From Arthrobacter pascens (GTDB taxonomy: Bacteria; Actinomycetota; Actinomycetes; Actinomycetales; Micrococcaceae): a DNA stretch of 64,000 nucleotides. The notes under the pieces are model-generated. The model made no database searches and was not told the origin of the DNA. It was given only the letters and a program-made list of their open reading frames with translations. Positions 46,993 to 56,239 of the stretch are shown here, piece by piece (the stretch's first letter is position 1; the number at the start of each line of letters is the position of its first letter). Location: contig NZ_JAUSXF010000001.1 in the NCBI RefSeq assembly GCF_030816475.1, positions 3,038,001 to 3,102,000 of the forward strand. The letters run 5' to 3'. Position numbers and translations under genes: made by a program.

Positions 46993-47721
46993 CTACTTTG
47001 TGCCGGTCTCGGTATCCCCGGTTGCGGATGCCAGCATCGATGACGGACCCGACACCGTCGGGCGTGCCCCGGCAGGGCCGCCGTCCAGCCAGTCATCAGC
47101 GCGCCGGGCGTCGTTCCGGGCCAGGTGCTGGTGCCACAGCCGCAGGCCGTGGTCCAGGAGGACTCCGAGCACGATGGCGAACACCACGGCGATGCCGGCG
47201 CTCAGCAGGGGGTTGTGGTGCAGCCAGGGGAAGGAGCTGGCCAGGAAGCCGATGCCGATGGAGTACCCCACCCAGGTGAAGCAGGCGCAGGCATCCAGCA
47301 CGAAAAACCGGCGGTGCGCGAACCCTGTGCTGCCGGCCACGTAGTTGACTGCCACCCGGCCCCAGGGGATATATCGTGCGGTGAAAATCAGGACCGCACC
47401 GCGCTTTTCCAGCTCATACCGGGCCCACGCAAAGACTTTCTGGACCTTGGGACGGCGCATCCACTTCCACCGCTCCAGGCCGATCTTGCGGCCCAGCATA
47501 AACGCCATGTTGTCACCCGCCATGGCGCCGACGAGGGCGGTCAGGCCCAGGATCCACAGGTTCGGCTCGCCGCTATGCCGGGAAAACGCTGCCAGCGCAA
47601 CGATCAGGGTCTCGCTGGGCACCACCATGGCAAAACCGTCCACAAAGAAAAAAACCAACAGGACGGGGTAGATCCACCACTGACCAGCTGCATGGAGCAC
47701 GGCCTCATTAATAAACTCCAC
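46993..47721 (-). CDS. DedA family membrane protein
   Basis: 242 residues with about five membrane segments. DedA features: VFFFVDGFAMVVPSETLIV near residues 20-38 (the E/D-containing first re-entrant region), ALVGAMAGDNMAFMLGRKIG near 60-79 and the basic RYIPWGRVAVNYVAGSTGF motif near 117-135. DedA proteins include undecaprenyl phosphate and other lipid flippases. The C-terminal ~35-residue tail is polar. A second, divergent DedA gene lies 82 bases upstream on the same strand. Confidence 0.9.
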   Translation of the reverse strand: MEFINEAVLHAAGQWWIYPVLLVFFFVDGFAMVVPSETLIVALAAFSRHSGEPNLWILGLTALVGAMAGDNMAFMLGRKIGLERWKWMRRPKVQKVFAWARYELEKRGAVLIFTARYIPWGRVAVNYVAGSTGFAHRRFFVLDACACFTWVGYSIGIGFLASSFPWLHHNPLLSAGIAVVFAIVLGVLLDHGLRLWHQHLARNDARRADDWLDGGPAGARPTVSGPSSMLASATGDTETGTK

Positions 47722-47803
47722 GCGGTCTTGCTCCTAGACGAAAATGACGCAGCCAAAGTGACGAAAGTCGCTCTTCAGTGTCCCATGGCAGGGGCGTGGT
47801 CCG

Positions 47804-48439
47804 CTACGCCCCGCCGTCGGGATCCTTCAGCCGCTCTACCACCGGGACCTTGCCGCGCAGGCGGTTGATGGCCAGGTCTACGATGATTCCCAAAGCCACG
47901 GCGCAGATAATCGCGATGACCGCGCCCAGAAAGTGGTTGTTTTCGAACCATTGGCCGAAGAACAAGCCGATCGCCACCGAATATCCGGCCCATAGAGTGG
48001 CGGAGAGAATGGTGAGCCCGATGAAGCGAAAGTGGTGATAGTGCGTCACGCCTGCTGTGAGGTTCACGGCCACCCTGCCGATCGGGATGAACCGCGCCAC
48101 GAGGATGAGGGAGGCAGGACGCTTCCGCAGCTCGTCCCCGGCCCAGCGGAAGGCAGCCTGCATCCGCGGCCCGCGCATCCACTGCCAGCGGCGGATCCCC
48201 ACCCTGCGCCCGATCAGATAGGCGATGTTGTCCCCCGAAAAAGCCCCTAAGGCCGCAACAAGCGCCAGCAGCCATGGATTGGGAACATCAGCGGTGGCGG
48301 CGACGGCAGCCAGCCCCACCACCACTGACTCGCTCGGGATTGGCGGAAAAAACCCGTCAATGATGCAGCAGGCGAGCACCAGCAACAGCACCCAGGGCTG
48401 CCCGGCGGCAGCGAGGATGAAATCGTTGATGGCCTGCAT
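47804..48439 (-). CDS. DedA family membrane protein (second copy)
   Basis: 211 residues, about five membrane segments. It shows the same family blocks as its neighbour: CCIIDGFFPPIPSESVVVG near residues 24-42, AFSGDNIAYLIGRRVGIRRW near 67-86 and ARFIPIGRVAVNLTAGVTHY near 114-133. The two copies share these motifs but differ over most of their length, so they are not a recent duplication. A role in lipid carrier recycling is inferred from the family. deoA ends four bases upstream of its start, so it is likely part of the deoA transcript. Confidence 0.9.
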   Translation of the reverse strand: MQAINDFILAAAGQPWVLLLVLACCIIDGFFPPIPSESVVVGLAAVAATADVPNPWLLALVAALGAFSGDNIAYLIGRRVGIRRWQWMRGPRMQAAFRWAGDELRKRPASLILVARFIPIGRVAVNLTAGVTHYHHFRFIGLTILSATLWAGYSVAIGLFFGQWFENNHFLGAVIAIICAVALGIIVDLAINRLRGKVPVVERLKDPDGGA

Positions 48440-48443
48440 GGGC

Positions 48444-49793
48444 TTATGCTATGCGGTCAATGATCAATTGCTGGGCAGGCCGGGAGCCTTCCGGAGCTAT
48501 CACGACGGCATGCTCCAGCGATTCCTTGGCACGGGCGAACTTCTCCGGGGTGTCGGTCAGCAGAGTCATCAGCGGTTCACCGGCGCGGACCACCGCGCCG
48601 GGCTTCGCATGCATGCGGATCCCGGCGCCCGCCTGGACAGCATCCTCCTTGCGGGCACGGCCGGCGCCCAGGCGCCACGCCGCCACGCCAACTGACAGGG
48701 CATCAAGTTCAACCAGTACGCCGTCAGCCGGTGCATAAATGACCTCGGATTCCCTGGCAGCCGGAAGCTTGGCCCGGGGGTCTCCGCCCTGCGCCTCGAT
48801 CATCCGGTTCCACACGTCCATGGCCCTGCCATCCTTCAGGGCGGCGCGGGGATCGGCGTCGTGAACGCCTGCGCATGCGAGCATCTCCTCCGCGAGCCGG
48901 ACCGTCAGCTCCACCACGTCGTCAGGGCCACCGCCGGCCAGGACCTCCACGGATTCCTCTACTTCAATCGCGTTACCGGCTGTGAGCCCGAGTGGCGTAC
49001 TCATGTTGGTCAGCAATGCGACGGTATTAACACCTGCATCCTTACCCAGCGCCACCATGGTTTCGGCCAGTTCCCGCGCGCGGGCTTCATTTTTCATGAA
49101 CGCCCCGCTGCCCACCTTGACGTCGAGGACGAGCGAGCCCGTCCCCTCGGCGATCTTCTTGCTCATGATCGAGGAGGCGATGAGCGGGATCGCCTCCACC
49201 GTGCCGGTGACGTCGCGCAGCGCATAAAGCTTCTTGTCCGCCGGAGCCAGGCCTGCGCCAGCCGCGCAGATGACGGCGCCGACGCCCTGCAGTTGCGCCA
49301 TCATCTCGTCATTGCTCAGGGCGGCCCGCCAGCCGGGGATCGATTCCAGCTTGTCGAGCGTGCCGCCGGTGTGGCCCAGGCCGCGTCCGGACAGCTGGGG
49401 CACGGCGACGCCGAACACCGCCACGAGCGGCGCCAGGGGCAGGGTGATCTTGTCCCCCACTCCCCCGGTGGAGTGTTTGTCGCTGGTAGCCTTCACGCCG
49501 CCGTCGGGCCGCCGCAGGCCCGAAAAGTCCATCCGCTCCCCTGAAGCGATCATGGCGGCGGTCCAGCGAGAAATCTCTGCCCGGTCCATGCCGTTCAACA
49601 GGATGGCCATGTTTAGCGCAGCCATCTGCTCATCGGCAATGACGCCGCGGGTGTAGGCATCGATGGTCCAGTCGATCTGTTCGGCACTCAGAACGCCTTT
49701 GTCCCGCTTGATGCGGATGATGTCGACGGCGTCGAAGGCTTCGGTTTTGTTCGTGCTTCCTGCGTTTCCTGCGTTTTCAGTCTGTGCTGTCAT
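48444..49793 (-). CDS. deoA: thymidine phosphorylase
   Basis: About 449 residues from ATG 49793, which overlaps the cdd stop (ATGA) and has AGGAACC upstream. It splits thymidine and deoxyuridine into base and deoxyribose-1-P. Family features: the DIIRIKRDKGVLS N-terminus, KHSTGGVGDKITLPLAPL near residues 92-109 (phosphate site), SGRGLGHTGGTLDKLES near 121-137 and SLVLDVKVGSGAFMK near 203-217. It receives deoxyuridine made by cdd and nucleosides imported by the linked ABC transporter. Confidence 0.96.
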   Translation of the reverse strand: MTAQTENAGNAGSTNKTEAFDAVDIIRIKRDKGVLSAEQIDWTIDAYTRGVIADEQMAALNMAILLNGMDRAEISRWTAAMIASGERMDFSGLRRPDGGVKATSDKHSTGGVGDKITLPLAPLVAVFGVAVPQLSGRGLGHTGGTLDKLESIPGWRAALSNDEMMAQLQGVGAVICAAGAGLAPADKKLYALRDVTGTVEAIPLIASSIMSKKIAEGTGSLVLDVKVGSGAFMKNEARARELAETMVALGKDAGVNTVALLTNMSTPLGLTAGNAIEVEESVEVLAGGGPDDVVELTVRLAEEMLACAGVHDADPRAALKDGRAMDVWNRMIEAQGGDPRAKLPAARESEVIYAPADGVLVELDALSVGVAAWRLGAGRARKEDAVQAGAGIRMHAKPGAVVRAGEPLMTLLTDTPEKFARAKESLEHAVVIAPEGSRPAQQLIIDRIA

Positions 49794-50230
49794 TGAGGTT
49801 CCTCCAGGTGTTGGGGGCCAAATGCATCGGGGAGCACCTGGTCCATGGTCTTTATGCCCTGAGTGGTCATCAGTTCCATGCCCGGTGCGCGGAATTCGTA
49901 GAGCAGCTGGCGGCAACGGCCGCATGGCATCAGGATGTTTCCGCCAGCATCCACGCAGTAGAACGCTCGCAGCAGCCCGCCGCCCGTCATGTGCAGGTGA
50001 CCCACCAGCGCGCATTCGGCGCAAAGAGTGAGGCCGTAACTGGCGTTTTCCACGTTGCAGCCGCTGACGATCCGGCCATCCCCGGTGAGGGCTGCGGCCC
50101 CCACCGGAAACTTCGAATACGGGGCATAGGCGTTTTTCATGGCGGCGACTGCTGCAGCCTTGAGCGCTTCCCAGTCAACGCCGCTACCAGGCGCGCCAGC
50201 TTCTGAAGTCCCGTTGTCTTCCACTGCCAT
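49790..50230 (-). CDS. cdd: cytidine deaminase
   Basis: About 146 residues from ATG 50230, which overlaps the upstream permease stop. It deaminates cytidine and deoxycytidine. The zinc-site motifs are TLCAECALVG near residues 67-76 (C-A-E) and PCGRCRQLLYEF near 102-113, the pattern of the small homotetrameric class. A ~20-residue Gly/Glu-rich N-terminal extension precedes the usual start. Overlaps on both sides (permease and deoA) show a tightly coupled nucleoside uptake-and-breakdown operon. Confidence 0.95.
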   Translation of the reverse strand: MAVEDNGTSEAGAPGSGVDWEALKAAAVAAMKNAYAPYSKFPVGAAALTGDGRIVSGCNVENASYGLTLCAECALVGHLHMTGGGLLRAFYCVDAGGNILMPCGRCRQLLYEFRAPGMELMTTQGIKTMDQVLPDAFGPQHLEEPQ

Positions 50231-51732
50231 CAACCCTTGACATAGGGTATGCCGCTGGCGGCCGGTGGCCGGGAAGGGCCCACAAGTCCGGCCACGGCGA
50301 TCACCGTCAACGCATAAGGCAGCATCGCCATAAACTGGCTCGGTACCGGTGAGCCGATGATCGTGATGATGCTCTGGAGGTTGTCGGCGAAACCGAACAG
50401 AAGCGCAGCCAGGAACGCCCCGATGGGATTCCAGCGGCCGAAGATCAGGGCCGCAAGGGCGATATAGCCGCGGCCGCCGGACATGTCCTTGCTGAAGGCA
50501 TCCACGGACACCAGCGTAAAGAAGGAACCGCCGATGCCGGCAATGGCGCCGCCCATGAGTACATTCCTGAACCGGGTGCGGTTGACGTTGATGCCGACGG
50601 TATCCGCGGCCTGCGGGTGCTCCCCCACGGCCCGCACGCGCAGGCCCCACTTGGTATGGAAGAGGCCTATGTAGACCACGATCACCGCGGCGTACATCAG
50701 GTAGCCGACCAGGGACTGGTGGAAAAGGATGGGGCCGATGATCGGGATGTCTGCCAGGAACGGGATGTCCACGGGATCCAGCCGTCCCGGTTTGTTCAGG
50801 TGCTCCGGGTCAGCTGTCAGCAGCGTGGAAAACAGGAAGCTGGTAAGTCCACTGATCAGGACGTTCAGTACCACGCCGACGATGATCTGGTTCACCAGGT
50901 ATTTGATGCTGACAATGGCGAGCACCAGCGACACCAGGGCGCCGGCTACCGCCGCTGAGATCAGGCCGAGGTAGACATTGCCGGTCACGGTGGCCACGAC
51001 GGCGGCCGAGAAGGCTCCCAGCAGAAGCTGACCTTCGATGGCGATGTTGACCACGCCCACGCGCTCGCACAGCACGCCCGACAGTGAGCCGAAGACGAGG
51101 GGAACGGAGAGAGTAACTGACCCTGCCAGCAGCCCGCCGAGCGATATCGACGGCTCATTGTCACGGCCGCCGGCAACGATCCAGACGAGGAAACCAACGA
51201 GGAATACGACGGCGAAGACTCGACCCACCCAGCGCGGGGTGGGCCGGCGCCGGCTCGTCAGGAAGATGGCGCAGCCAGCCAGTGCCAGGAGGACTGCCGA
51301 GCAGATCCAGCCCACGGCCACCGACGGAACGGAAACCTTTTCCACCCCGGCAACACCCAGTGCGGCAAGACCCAGGACCACGACCGCTGCGAGCAGAGCC
51401 GCCGGAATCCAACGGTCCACCGGTCCGCGCTGCCGCCGCCGCGCCGCCCAGAGATAGCCCAAATAGGCGGAGACGGCCAGAGCCACTGCAAGTGTCACCC
51501 AGCCGGCGGCGGTCGAAGCATTCGGGTCACGGGCCTCCGCGATCCTGAAACCGGCCACCTTTCCGTTGGTCAGCAAGCCAAAGAGCACTGTGCCCAGGAG
51601 CGCCAGCAGCCCGAGTCCGATGCCGGCCTTCCAGCTGACCAGTTCGGAGGCGGCAGCGGCTGCGGTCGCGCCGTTCGCGGCCGCAGCGTCAGCGTCCCGC
51701 TGCCTGGCAGGAGGTTGGGTCGTGGCGCTCAT
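50230..51732 (-). CDS. nucleoside ABC transporter permease (NupQ/YufQ-like)
   Basis: 500 residues. About six extra hydrophobic segments (residues ~30-200) precede a canonical BPD_transp_2 permease domain beginning near SLGGLLAGSVTLSVPLVFGSL, with NIAIEGQLLLGAF near residue 230, the coupling-helix segment TKWGLRVRAVGEHPQAADTVGINV near 368-390 and GRWNPIGAFLAALLFG near 450. The N-terminal expansion is long compared with the ~320-residue B. subtilis homologue. It pairs with the next permease, to which it is joined by an ATGA-type overlap. Confidence 0.92.
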   Translation of the reverse strand: MSATTQPPARQRDADAAAANGATAAAAASELVSWKAGIGLGLLALLGTVLFGLLTNGKVAGFRIAEARDPNASTAAGWVTLAVALAVSAYLGYLWAARRRQRGPVDRWIPAALLAAVVVLGLAALGVAGVEKVSVPSVAVGWICSAVLLALAGCAIFLTSRRRPTPRWVGRVFAVVFLVGFLVWIVAGGRDNEPSISLGGLLAGSVTLSVPLVFGSLSGVLCERVGVVNIAIEGQLLLGAFSAAVVATVTGNVYLGLISAAVAGALVSLVLAIVSIKYLVNQIIVGVVLNVLISGLTSFLFSTLLTADPEHLNKPGRLDPVDIPFLADIPIIGPILFHQSLVGYLMYAAVIVVYIGLFHTKWGLRVRAVGEHPQAADTVGINVNRTRFRNVLMGGAIAGIGGSFFTLVSVDAFSKDMSGGRGYIALAALIFGRWNPIGAFLAALLFGFADNLQSIITIIGSPVPSQFMAMLPYALTVIAVAGLVGPSRPPAASGIPYVKG

Positions 51733-53120
51733 GCTGCCGCTCCGCTCTTCACGCCGCGGGTCATTGAACCGGCGGTCCCACCCTGGGTGGGCTTTTTCTT
51801 ACGGGGGTTGAGTCCGAAAATCGCCCGGACCAGCGGGGGCGCTGCGATGAACAGCACGATCAGTGACTGGATCACGAGGACAATGTCGATCGGCGTCTGG
51901 GTCTGCGCCTGCATGGCCACCCCCCCGGCACGGAAGGCGCCGAAGAGGAGACCGGCGAAGAAGGTCCCCCACGGCGTCGACCGGCCGAGCAATGCAACCG
52001 TGATGGCGTCGAAGCCAATGGAGGCGGCGACACCGCCTGACAGGTACTTCTCCGTACCCGACACCTGCGCGATGCCGGCCAGGCCGGCCAGGGCCCCGGC
52101 GATCGCCATGACCAGGATGGTGGTCCTGGCCACGTTGATGCCGGCAGTCTGGGCGGCACTGGCGTTGGCCCCGACGGCGCGGAATTCGAAACCGACAGTG
52201 GAGCGGTTAAGCAGCCACCAGACGAAGGCCGTGGCAAGGACTGCGACAAGGAAGCCTGCGTGCAGCCGGAACTGCGGACCGAGCAGCTCAGGAAAGAGCG
52301 CATTCTGGTCCAGGAACGGCGAAATCGGATTCGTGGAGCCTTTGCGCTGGAAGGCCGGAGTGGTCAGCAGGAACAGCAGCAGGAAGTTTGCAATGTAGTT
52401 CAGCATGATCGTGACGATCACCTCGTGGGCACCCGTGCGCGCCTTGAGCAGGCCCACCACACCGCCCCAGACGGCGCCGCCCACCAGGCCGGCAATAATC
52501 ACCACGAGCAGATGCAGGCCGATCGGAAGGTGCCAGGTAAAACCGGCGTACGCGCCGAACAGGGCGCCGAAAATGATCTGGCCCTGGGCACCGATGTTGA
52601 ACAAGCCGGCCCGGAACGCGAGGGCGACACCCAGGCCGGCGCAGATCAGCGGGGTAGATACCGTCAGGGTTTCCGTGATCGGGTACAGCTGCGCGGCCGG
52701 ATCGGCGCCGGCCCAGTTAAAGATGGAACCCTGCACCAGGGCCGCGTACGGACGGAAGACTTCTGTTATCAGGTCACCGGGCTGGGCCAGGAAATATCCG
52801 GCTGTGGCGGCGACCCTGGGATTGGTGACGGCCATCAGGATGCCACCCAGGACTATCGCGAGGACCACTGACAGCAGCGACACCATGGCGTTGCCAGTGA
52901 AAATCTGGCGCAGCAGGGAACCGCCTGTGGCGGCCCGGATGCTCCCGCTCTGGCTGGTGCTCGGGACGGCCGACGGCGGAATATGGCCGCCGGCGGTGTC
53001 AATGACCACGTCGGTGACGACGTCCTCTACCGGCGAAGCCTGCACCGGGCCGTCTTCGGCCGGAGCTTTCGCCGCATGTTTGCCGCCCGGCACGGATTCC
53101 GGCGTCGTCTTCTCAGACAT
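51729..53120 (-). CDS. nucleoside ABC transporter permease (NupP/YufP-like)
   Basis: About 463 residues from ATG 53120, with GGAGAATC just upstream and an eight-base overlap with the ATPase stop. A ~60-residue polar, Glu/Ala-rich N-terminal tail precedes about nine to ten membrane segments. The BPD_transp_2 family is shown by LTVSTPLICAGLGVALAFRAGLFNIGAQGQ (here residues ~150-180; G-L-F-N-I-G-A core) and the coupling loop near VGFEFRAVGANASAAQTAGI. Together with its partner it should form the membrane channel for nucleosides bound by the BMP lipoprotein. Confidence 0.92.
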   Translation of the reverse strand: MSEKTTPESVPGGKHAAKAPAEDGPVQASPVEDVVTDVVIDTAGGHIPPSAVPSTSQSGSIRAATGGSLLRQIFTGNAMVSLLSVVLAIVLGGILMAVTNPRVAATAGYFLAQPGDLITEVFRPYAALVQGSIFNWAGADPAAQLYPITETLTVSTPLICAGLGVALAFRAGLFNIGAQGQIIFGALFGAYAGFTWHLPIGLHLLVVIIAGLVGGAVWGGVVGLLKARTGAHEVIVTIMLNYIANFLLLFLLTTPAFQRKGSTNPISPFLDQNALFPELLGPQFRLHAGFLVAVLATAFVWWLLNRSTVGFEFRAVGANASAAQTAGINVARTTILVMAIAGALAGLAGIAQVSGTEKYLSGGVAASIGFDAITVALLGRSTPWGTFFAGLLFGAFRAGGVAMQAQTQTPIDIVLVIQSLIVLFIAAPPLVRAIFGLNPRKKKPTQGGTAGSMTRGVKSGAAA

Positions 53121-54702
53121 GTGATTCTCCTTCTCGGCCGGACGCTTCCGGTACGGCAGGCGGGTTAGCGACCGCGTGCGCTTTGACACTGGCTTCGGCT
53201 TCAGCCGCGGGAACCCCTGCCATCATCAGGCCCAGCACATCGCGCGAGGTACTTGCCGGCACGATGCCCACAAGCCGGCCCCGGTACAGCACGGCAATAC
53301 GGTCCGCCAGCTGTACCACTTCATCGAGTTCGGTAGAGACGATCATGACCGGGGTTCCGTTGTCGCGTTCGGCGATAACGCGTTTGTGGACAAATTCAAT
53401 GGAACCGACGTCAAGGCCGCGCGTCGGCTGGGAGGCGATGAACAGCCGCAGCGGCCTGGACAGTTCGCGGGCCAGTACAACTTTCTGCTGGTTGCCGCCG
53501 GAGAGCGTGCCGACGGCGGCCGTCACCGAGGGGGTCCGGACGTCGAATTCTTCGACTTTCTTCGCGGCGTTCTCCGAGATGACCGACGGTTTCATTCCCA
53601 GTCCGCTGGCGAACGGCGCCTTGTCGTACAGATCCAGGATCATGTTCTCCGAGACGGAGAAGGTACCCACCAGGCCGTGGACCGTCCGGTCTTCGGGAAC
53701 GAACCCGACTCCCGCGCCCAGGACCTGCTTCACGCTGCGGCCCAGCAGCTCCTCGCCGTCGAGCGTCACCGATCCTGTGACATGCGGCTGGACACCCAGG
53801 ATGGCCTCGGTGAGTTCGGTCTGGCCATTGCCCTGGACACCGGCGATGGCCAGCACCTCGCCCTTGGCGATGTCGAAAGAAAGACCATCCACGACCCGCT
53901 GGCCATTGGCGTTGACGACTGTCAGGTTCCGGACCTTGAACGTGACATCCCCGGTCCGGGGCTCGCCCTTCTCGAGTGTCAGCTTCACCGCGCGTCCCAC
54001 CATGGCGGAGGCAAGCTCCGTGGTGGAGGCTGTGGGCTCGGCCTGGCCGACCACCTTTCCCCTGCGGATAACCGTGATGGTATCCGAGATCTCCTTGACC
54101 TCGCGGAGCTTATGCGAAATGAAAACGATCGACTTACCGTCCCGCTTCAGCTGACGGATAATGTCGAGGAGCTCATCGGTTTCCTGCGGCGTGAGCACTG
54201 CCGTCGGTTCGTCCAGAATGAGGATCTCAGCGTCGCGGACCAGGGCCTTAATGATTTCCACCCGCTGCTGGACCCCCACAGGGAGGTCTTCGACCAGGGC
54301 GTCCGGATCGACGTCGAACCCGTACTGGTCAGAGATCTGGCGGATCCTGCGCCGGGTCGCCTCGACGTCCAGGAATCCTGCTGTCCTGGTGGTCTCATTG
54401 CCCAAGGCCACGTTTTCGGCAACTGTGAAAACCGGGATCAGCATGAAATGCTGGTGCACCATCCCGATGCCCGCGGCCATCGCCTGCCCCGGGTCCTTGA
54501 ACACCACAGGCTTCCCGTCGATCAGGATTTCGCCCTCGGTAGGATCGTAGAGGCCGTAGAGGACGTTCATCAGGGTGGATTTCCCTGCGCCGTTCTCCCC
54601 CAGCAGGCAGTGCACCTGTCCCGGCTCGACCACAAGGTCGATGTGGTCATTGGCTACAAGGGATCCGAATCGCTTCGTGATCCCTCTCAGTTCGAGTTTC
54701 AA
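53113..54702 (-). CDS. nucleoside ABC transporter ATP-binding protein (NupO/YufO-like)
   Basis: About 529 residues from TTG 54702, the only start that gives the usual N-terminus KLELRGITKRFGSL; no good ribosome site is present and longer frames run into the hairpin. It is a tandem ATPase: domain 1 has GENGAGKST near residue 35 and a Walker B LILDEPTAVL near 160; domain 2 has GVQGNGQTE near 285 (degenerate Walker A, as usual) and the signature LSGGNQQK near 400. This two-domain form is typical of sugar and nucleoside importers. Confidence 0.92.
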   Translation of the reverse strand: MKLELRGITKRFGSLVANDHIDLVVEPGQVHCLLGENGAGKSTLMNVLYGLYDPTEGEILIDGKPVVFKDPGQAMAAGIGMVHQHFMLIPVFTVAENVALGNETTRTAGFLDVEATRRRIRQISDQYGFDVDPDALVEDLPVGVQQRVEIIKALVRDAEILILDEPTAVLTPQETDELLDIIRQLKRDGKSIVFISHKLREVKEISDTITVIRRGKVVGQAEPTASTTELASAMVGRAVKLTLEKGEPRTGDVTFKVRNLTVVNANGQRVVDGLSFDIAKGEVLAIAGVQGNGQTELTEAILGVQPHVTGSVTLDGEELLGRSVKQVLGAGVGFVPEDRTVHGLVGTFSVSENMILDLYDKAPFASGLGMKPSVISENAAKKVEEFDVRTPSVTAAVGTLSGGNQQKVVLARELSRPLRLFIASQPTRGLDVGSIEFVHKRVIAERDNGTPVMIVSTELDEVVQLADRIAVLYRGRLVGIVPASTSRDVLGLMMAGVPAAEAEASVKAHAVANPPAVPEASGREGESHV

Positions 54703-54822
54703 GACCCCAACCAATCTGTATGTGTATGGATCTGCCCCGGCGTTGTTGCGGCAGGGCACCGGGTGGTCCCAGCCTAGTGTCCGCCGTCGTGCTTGGGCAG
54801 TATGGGCTGGTGGAACGCGACA

Positions 54823-54870
54823 AGGCGCACTGCCCTTCAGCCGATGTGCCGGCGGAAGGGCAGTGCGCCT
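54823..54870 (-). terminator. hairpin between the BMP lipoprotein and the ATPase gene
   Basis: AGGCGCACTGCCCTTC (54823-54838) pairs perfectly with 54855-54870 around a 16-base loop. It lies 13 bases after the lipoprotein stop and ~120 bases before the ATPase start. No U tract follows on the minus strand, so it may act as a partial terminator or an mRNA-stabilising hairpin. Confidence 0.7.
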
Positions 54871-54883
54871 CCGGGTGTGGTTC

Positions 54884-55996
54884 CTACTTCGTCGGGCTGG
54901 ACTTCGATTCAACCTTGACGGTTCCGGAAATGATGTCCTTCTTCAGCTGGTCCAGCTCACTCTTCATGTCCGCCGGCACTGCCGAGTCCAGATCGTGGAA
55001 GGGTGCCAGGGCAACCCCGCCGTTCTCCAAGGTGCCTACGTACGGCGTGGCGTCGAACTTGCCGTCCTTGTCGTCCTTGATGACCGTCTCAACGGCTGTG
55101 GCCATGGTCTTCTGGACGGATGACAGGATGACGGACTTGTAGTCGGGCGCCGTGAGGTAGCCGTCGGAGTCGACCCAGATGAGCTTGGCATCGGTGCCCT
55201 TGGACTTGGCCTCGAGAATGGCGCTGCCTGCACCGGCCCCCACCGGGCCCGCCACCGGGAGCACGATGTCAGCGCCCTGATCCAGGAATCCCTGGGTCAG
55301 GACCTTGCCCTTGTCCACCTGCTTGAAGTCACCGACGAAGGTGCCGTCCTGCTTGGCCTTGTCCCAGCCGATGAGTTGGACGTTCTTGCCCTTTTTGTCG
55401 TTGTAGTACTTCACGCCGTCGGAGAAGCCGTCCATGAAGATCGTGACGGTGGGGAGGTTGATGCCGCCGAAGGTCGCGACCTTCCCGGTCTTCGACGTTC
55501 CGGCCGCAAGATAGCCCGCCAGGAACGCAGCCTGGGCCGTGTCATAGACGATCGGCTTGACGTTCTTGGGGAAGGTGGGGTCATTGACGTCGATGATCGC
55601 GAAGTGGCTGTTCGGGTTGGCCGTGGCGATGGTCTTCGTGGCGTTGTCAAGCAGGAAGCCGACTGTGACAGTGAGCTTGCAGCCCTGCTGGACCATGGAG
55701 CGCAGGTTGGGATCGTAGTCGGTGTCAGCCTTGGACTGGACGTGCTTCTCCTGGATACCCAGGTCCTTGACAGCGTTCTGAAGACCTTCGTAGCCGGACT
55801 GGTTGAATGACTTGTCATCGAATCCGCCGGAGTCGGAGACCATGCAGGCGGTGTAGTCCGACTTCGCGGCGCCACTGGAGCTGCCGGAAGTGGACGGGGC
55901 TGCGCCACAGCCGGTCAGCAGGAGTGCCGTGGCACCCACGGTGGCCACGCCGGCCATTGAACCGCGCTTGAAATTGGCACGCAGTGATGTCTTCAA
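54884..55996 (-). CDS. BMP family nucleoside-binding lipoprotein
   Basis: 370 residues from TTG 55996, with GGAGG four bases upstream. A lipoprotein signal is clear, ending in the lipobox LTGC near residue 30. The BMP domain follows: DSGGFDDKSFNQSGYEGLQ near residues 56-74, GCKLTVTVGFLLDN near 105, HFAIIDVNDPTFPKNV near 131-146, and DIVLPVAGPVGAGAGSAI near 237-254. Homologues (PnrA, BmpA and similar) bind purine nucleosides. It leads the operon with the ATPase, two permeases, cdd and deoA. Confidence 0.93.
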   Translation of the reverse strand: MKTSLRANFKRGSMAGVATVGATALLLTGCGAAPSTSGSSSGAAKSDYTACMVSDSGGFDDKSFNQSGYEGLQNAVKDLGIQEKHVQSKADTDYDPNLRSMVQQGCKLTVTVGFLLDNATKTIATANPNSHFAIIDVNDPTFPKNVKPIVYDTAQAAFLAGYLAAGTSKTGKVATFGGINLPTVTIFMDGFSDGVKYYNDKKGKNVQLIGWDKAKQDGTFVGDFKQVDKGKVLTQGFLDQGADIVLPVAGPVGAGAGSAILEAKSKGTDAKLIWVDSDGYLTAPDYKSVILSSVQKTMATAVETVIKDDKDGKFDATPYVGTLENGGVALAPFHDLDSAVPADMKSELDQLKKDIISGTVKVESKSSPTK

Positions 55997-56239
55997 TTTT
56001 CCTCCAGGATGAAGAGAGTGGCGCTACGACTCGAATCCAATGAGTGTCCGTTTCTGCACTGAAATTCTGTTTTCACTGTCGGCTTCGCAGCACTGCGCCG
56101 AAGCGCACTGATGTAAGTAACTTTAGTGGCCTGCGACACGTCCCATCACGCCTAAGGGGCGGTATCCGGCCAATCGTTGAGAACTTGTTACCAATCAGTA
56201 GGCGTCGACGGAGCACTCAGTACTGCGCCCGGGTCCCGG

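Noticed and set aside
53176..54777. 533-residue plus-strand frame over the ABC ATPase
   Set aside because: Antisense to a tandem ATPase with all motifs; no recognisable domain.
55997..56239. Riboswitch in the long leader of the BMP nucleoside-binding gene
   Set aside because: Only a 6-bp GCTTCG/CGAAGC hairpin (56082-56104) is visible; no purine or other riboswitch core could be recognised.
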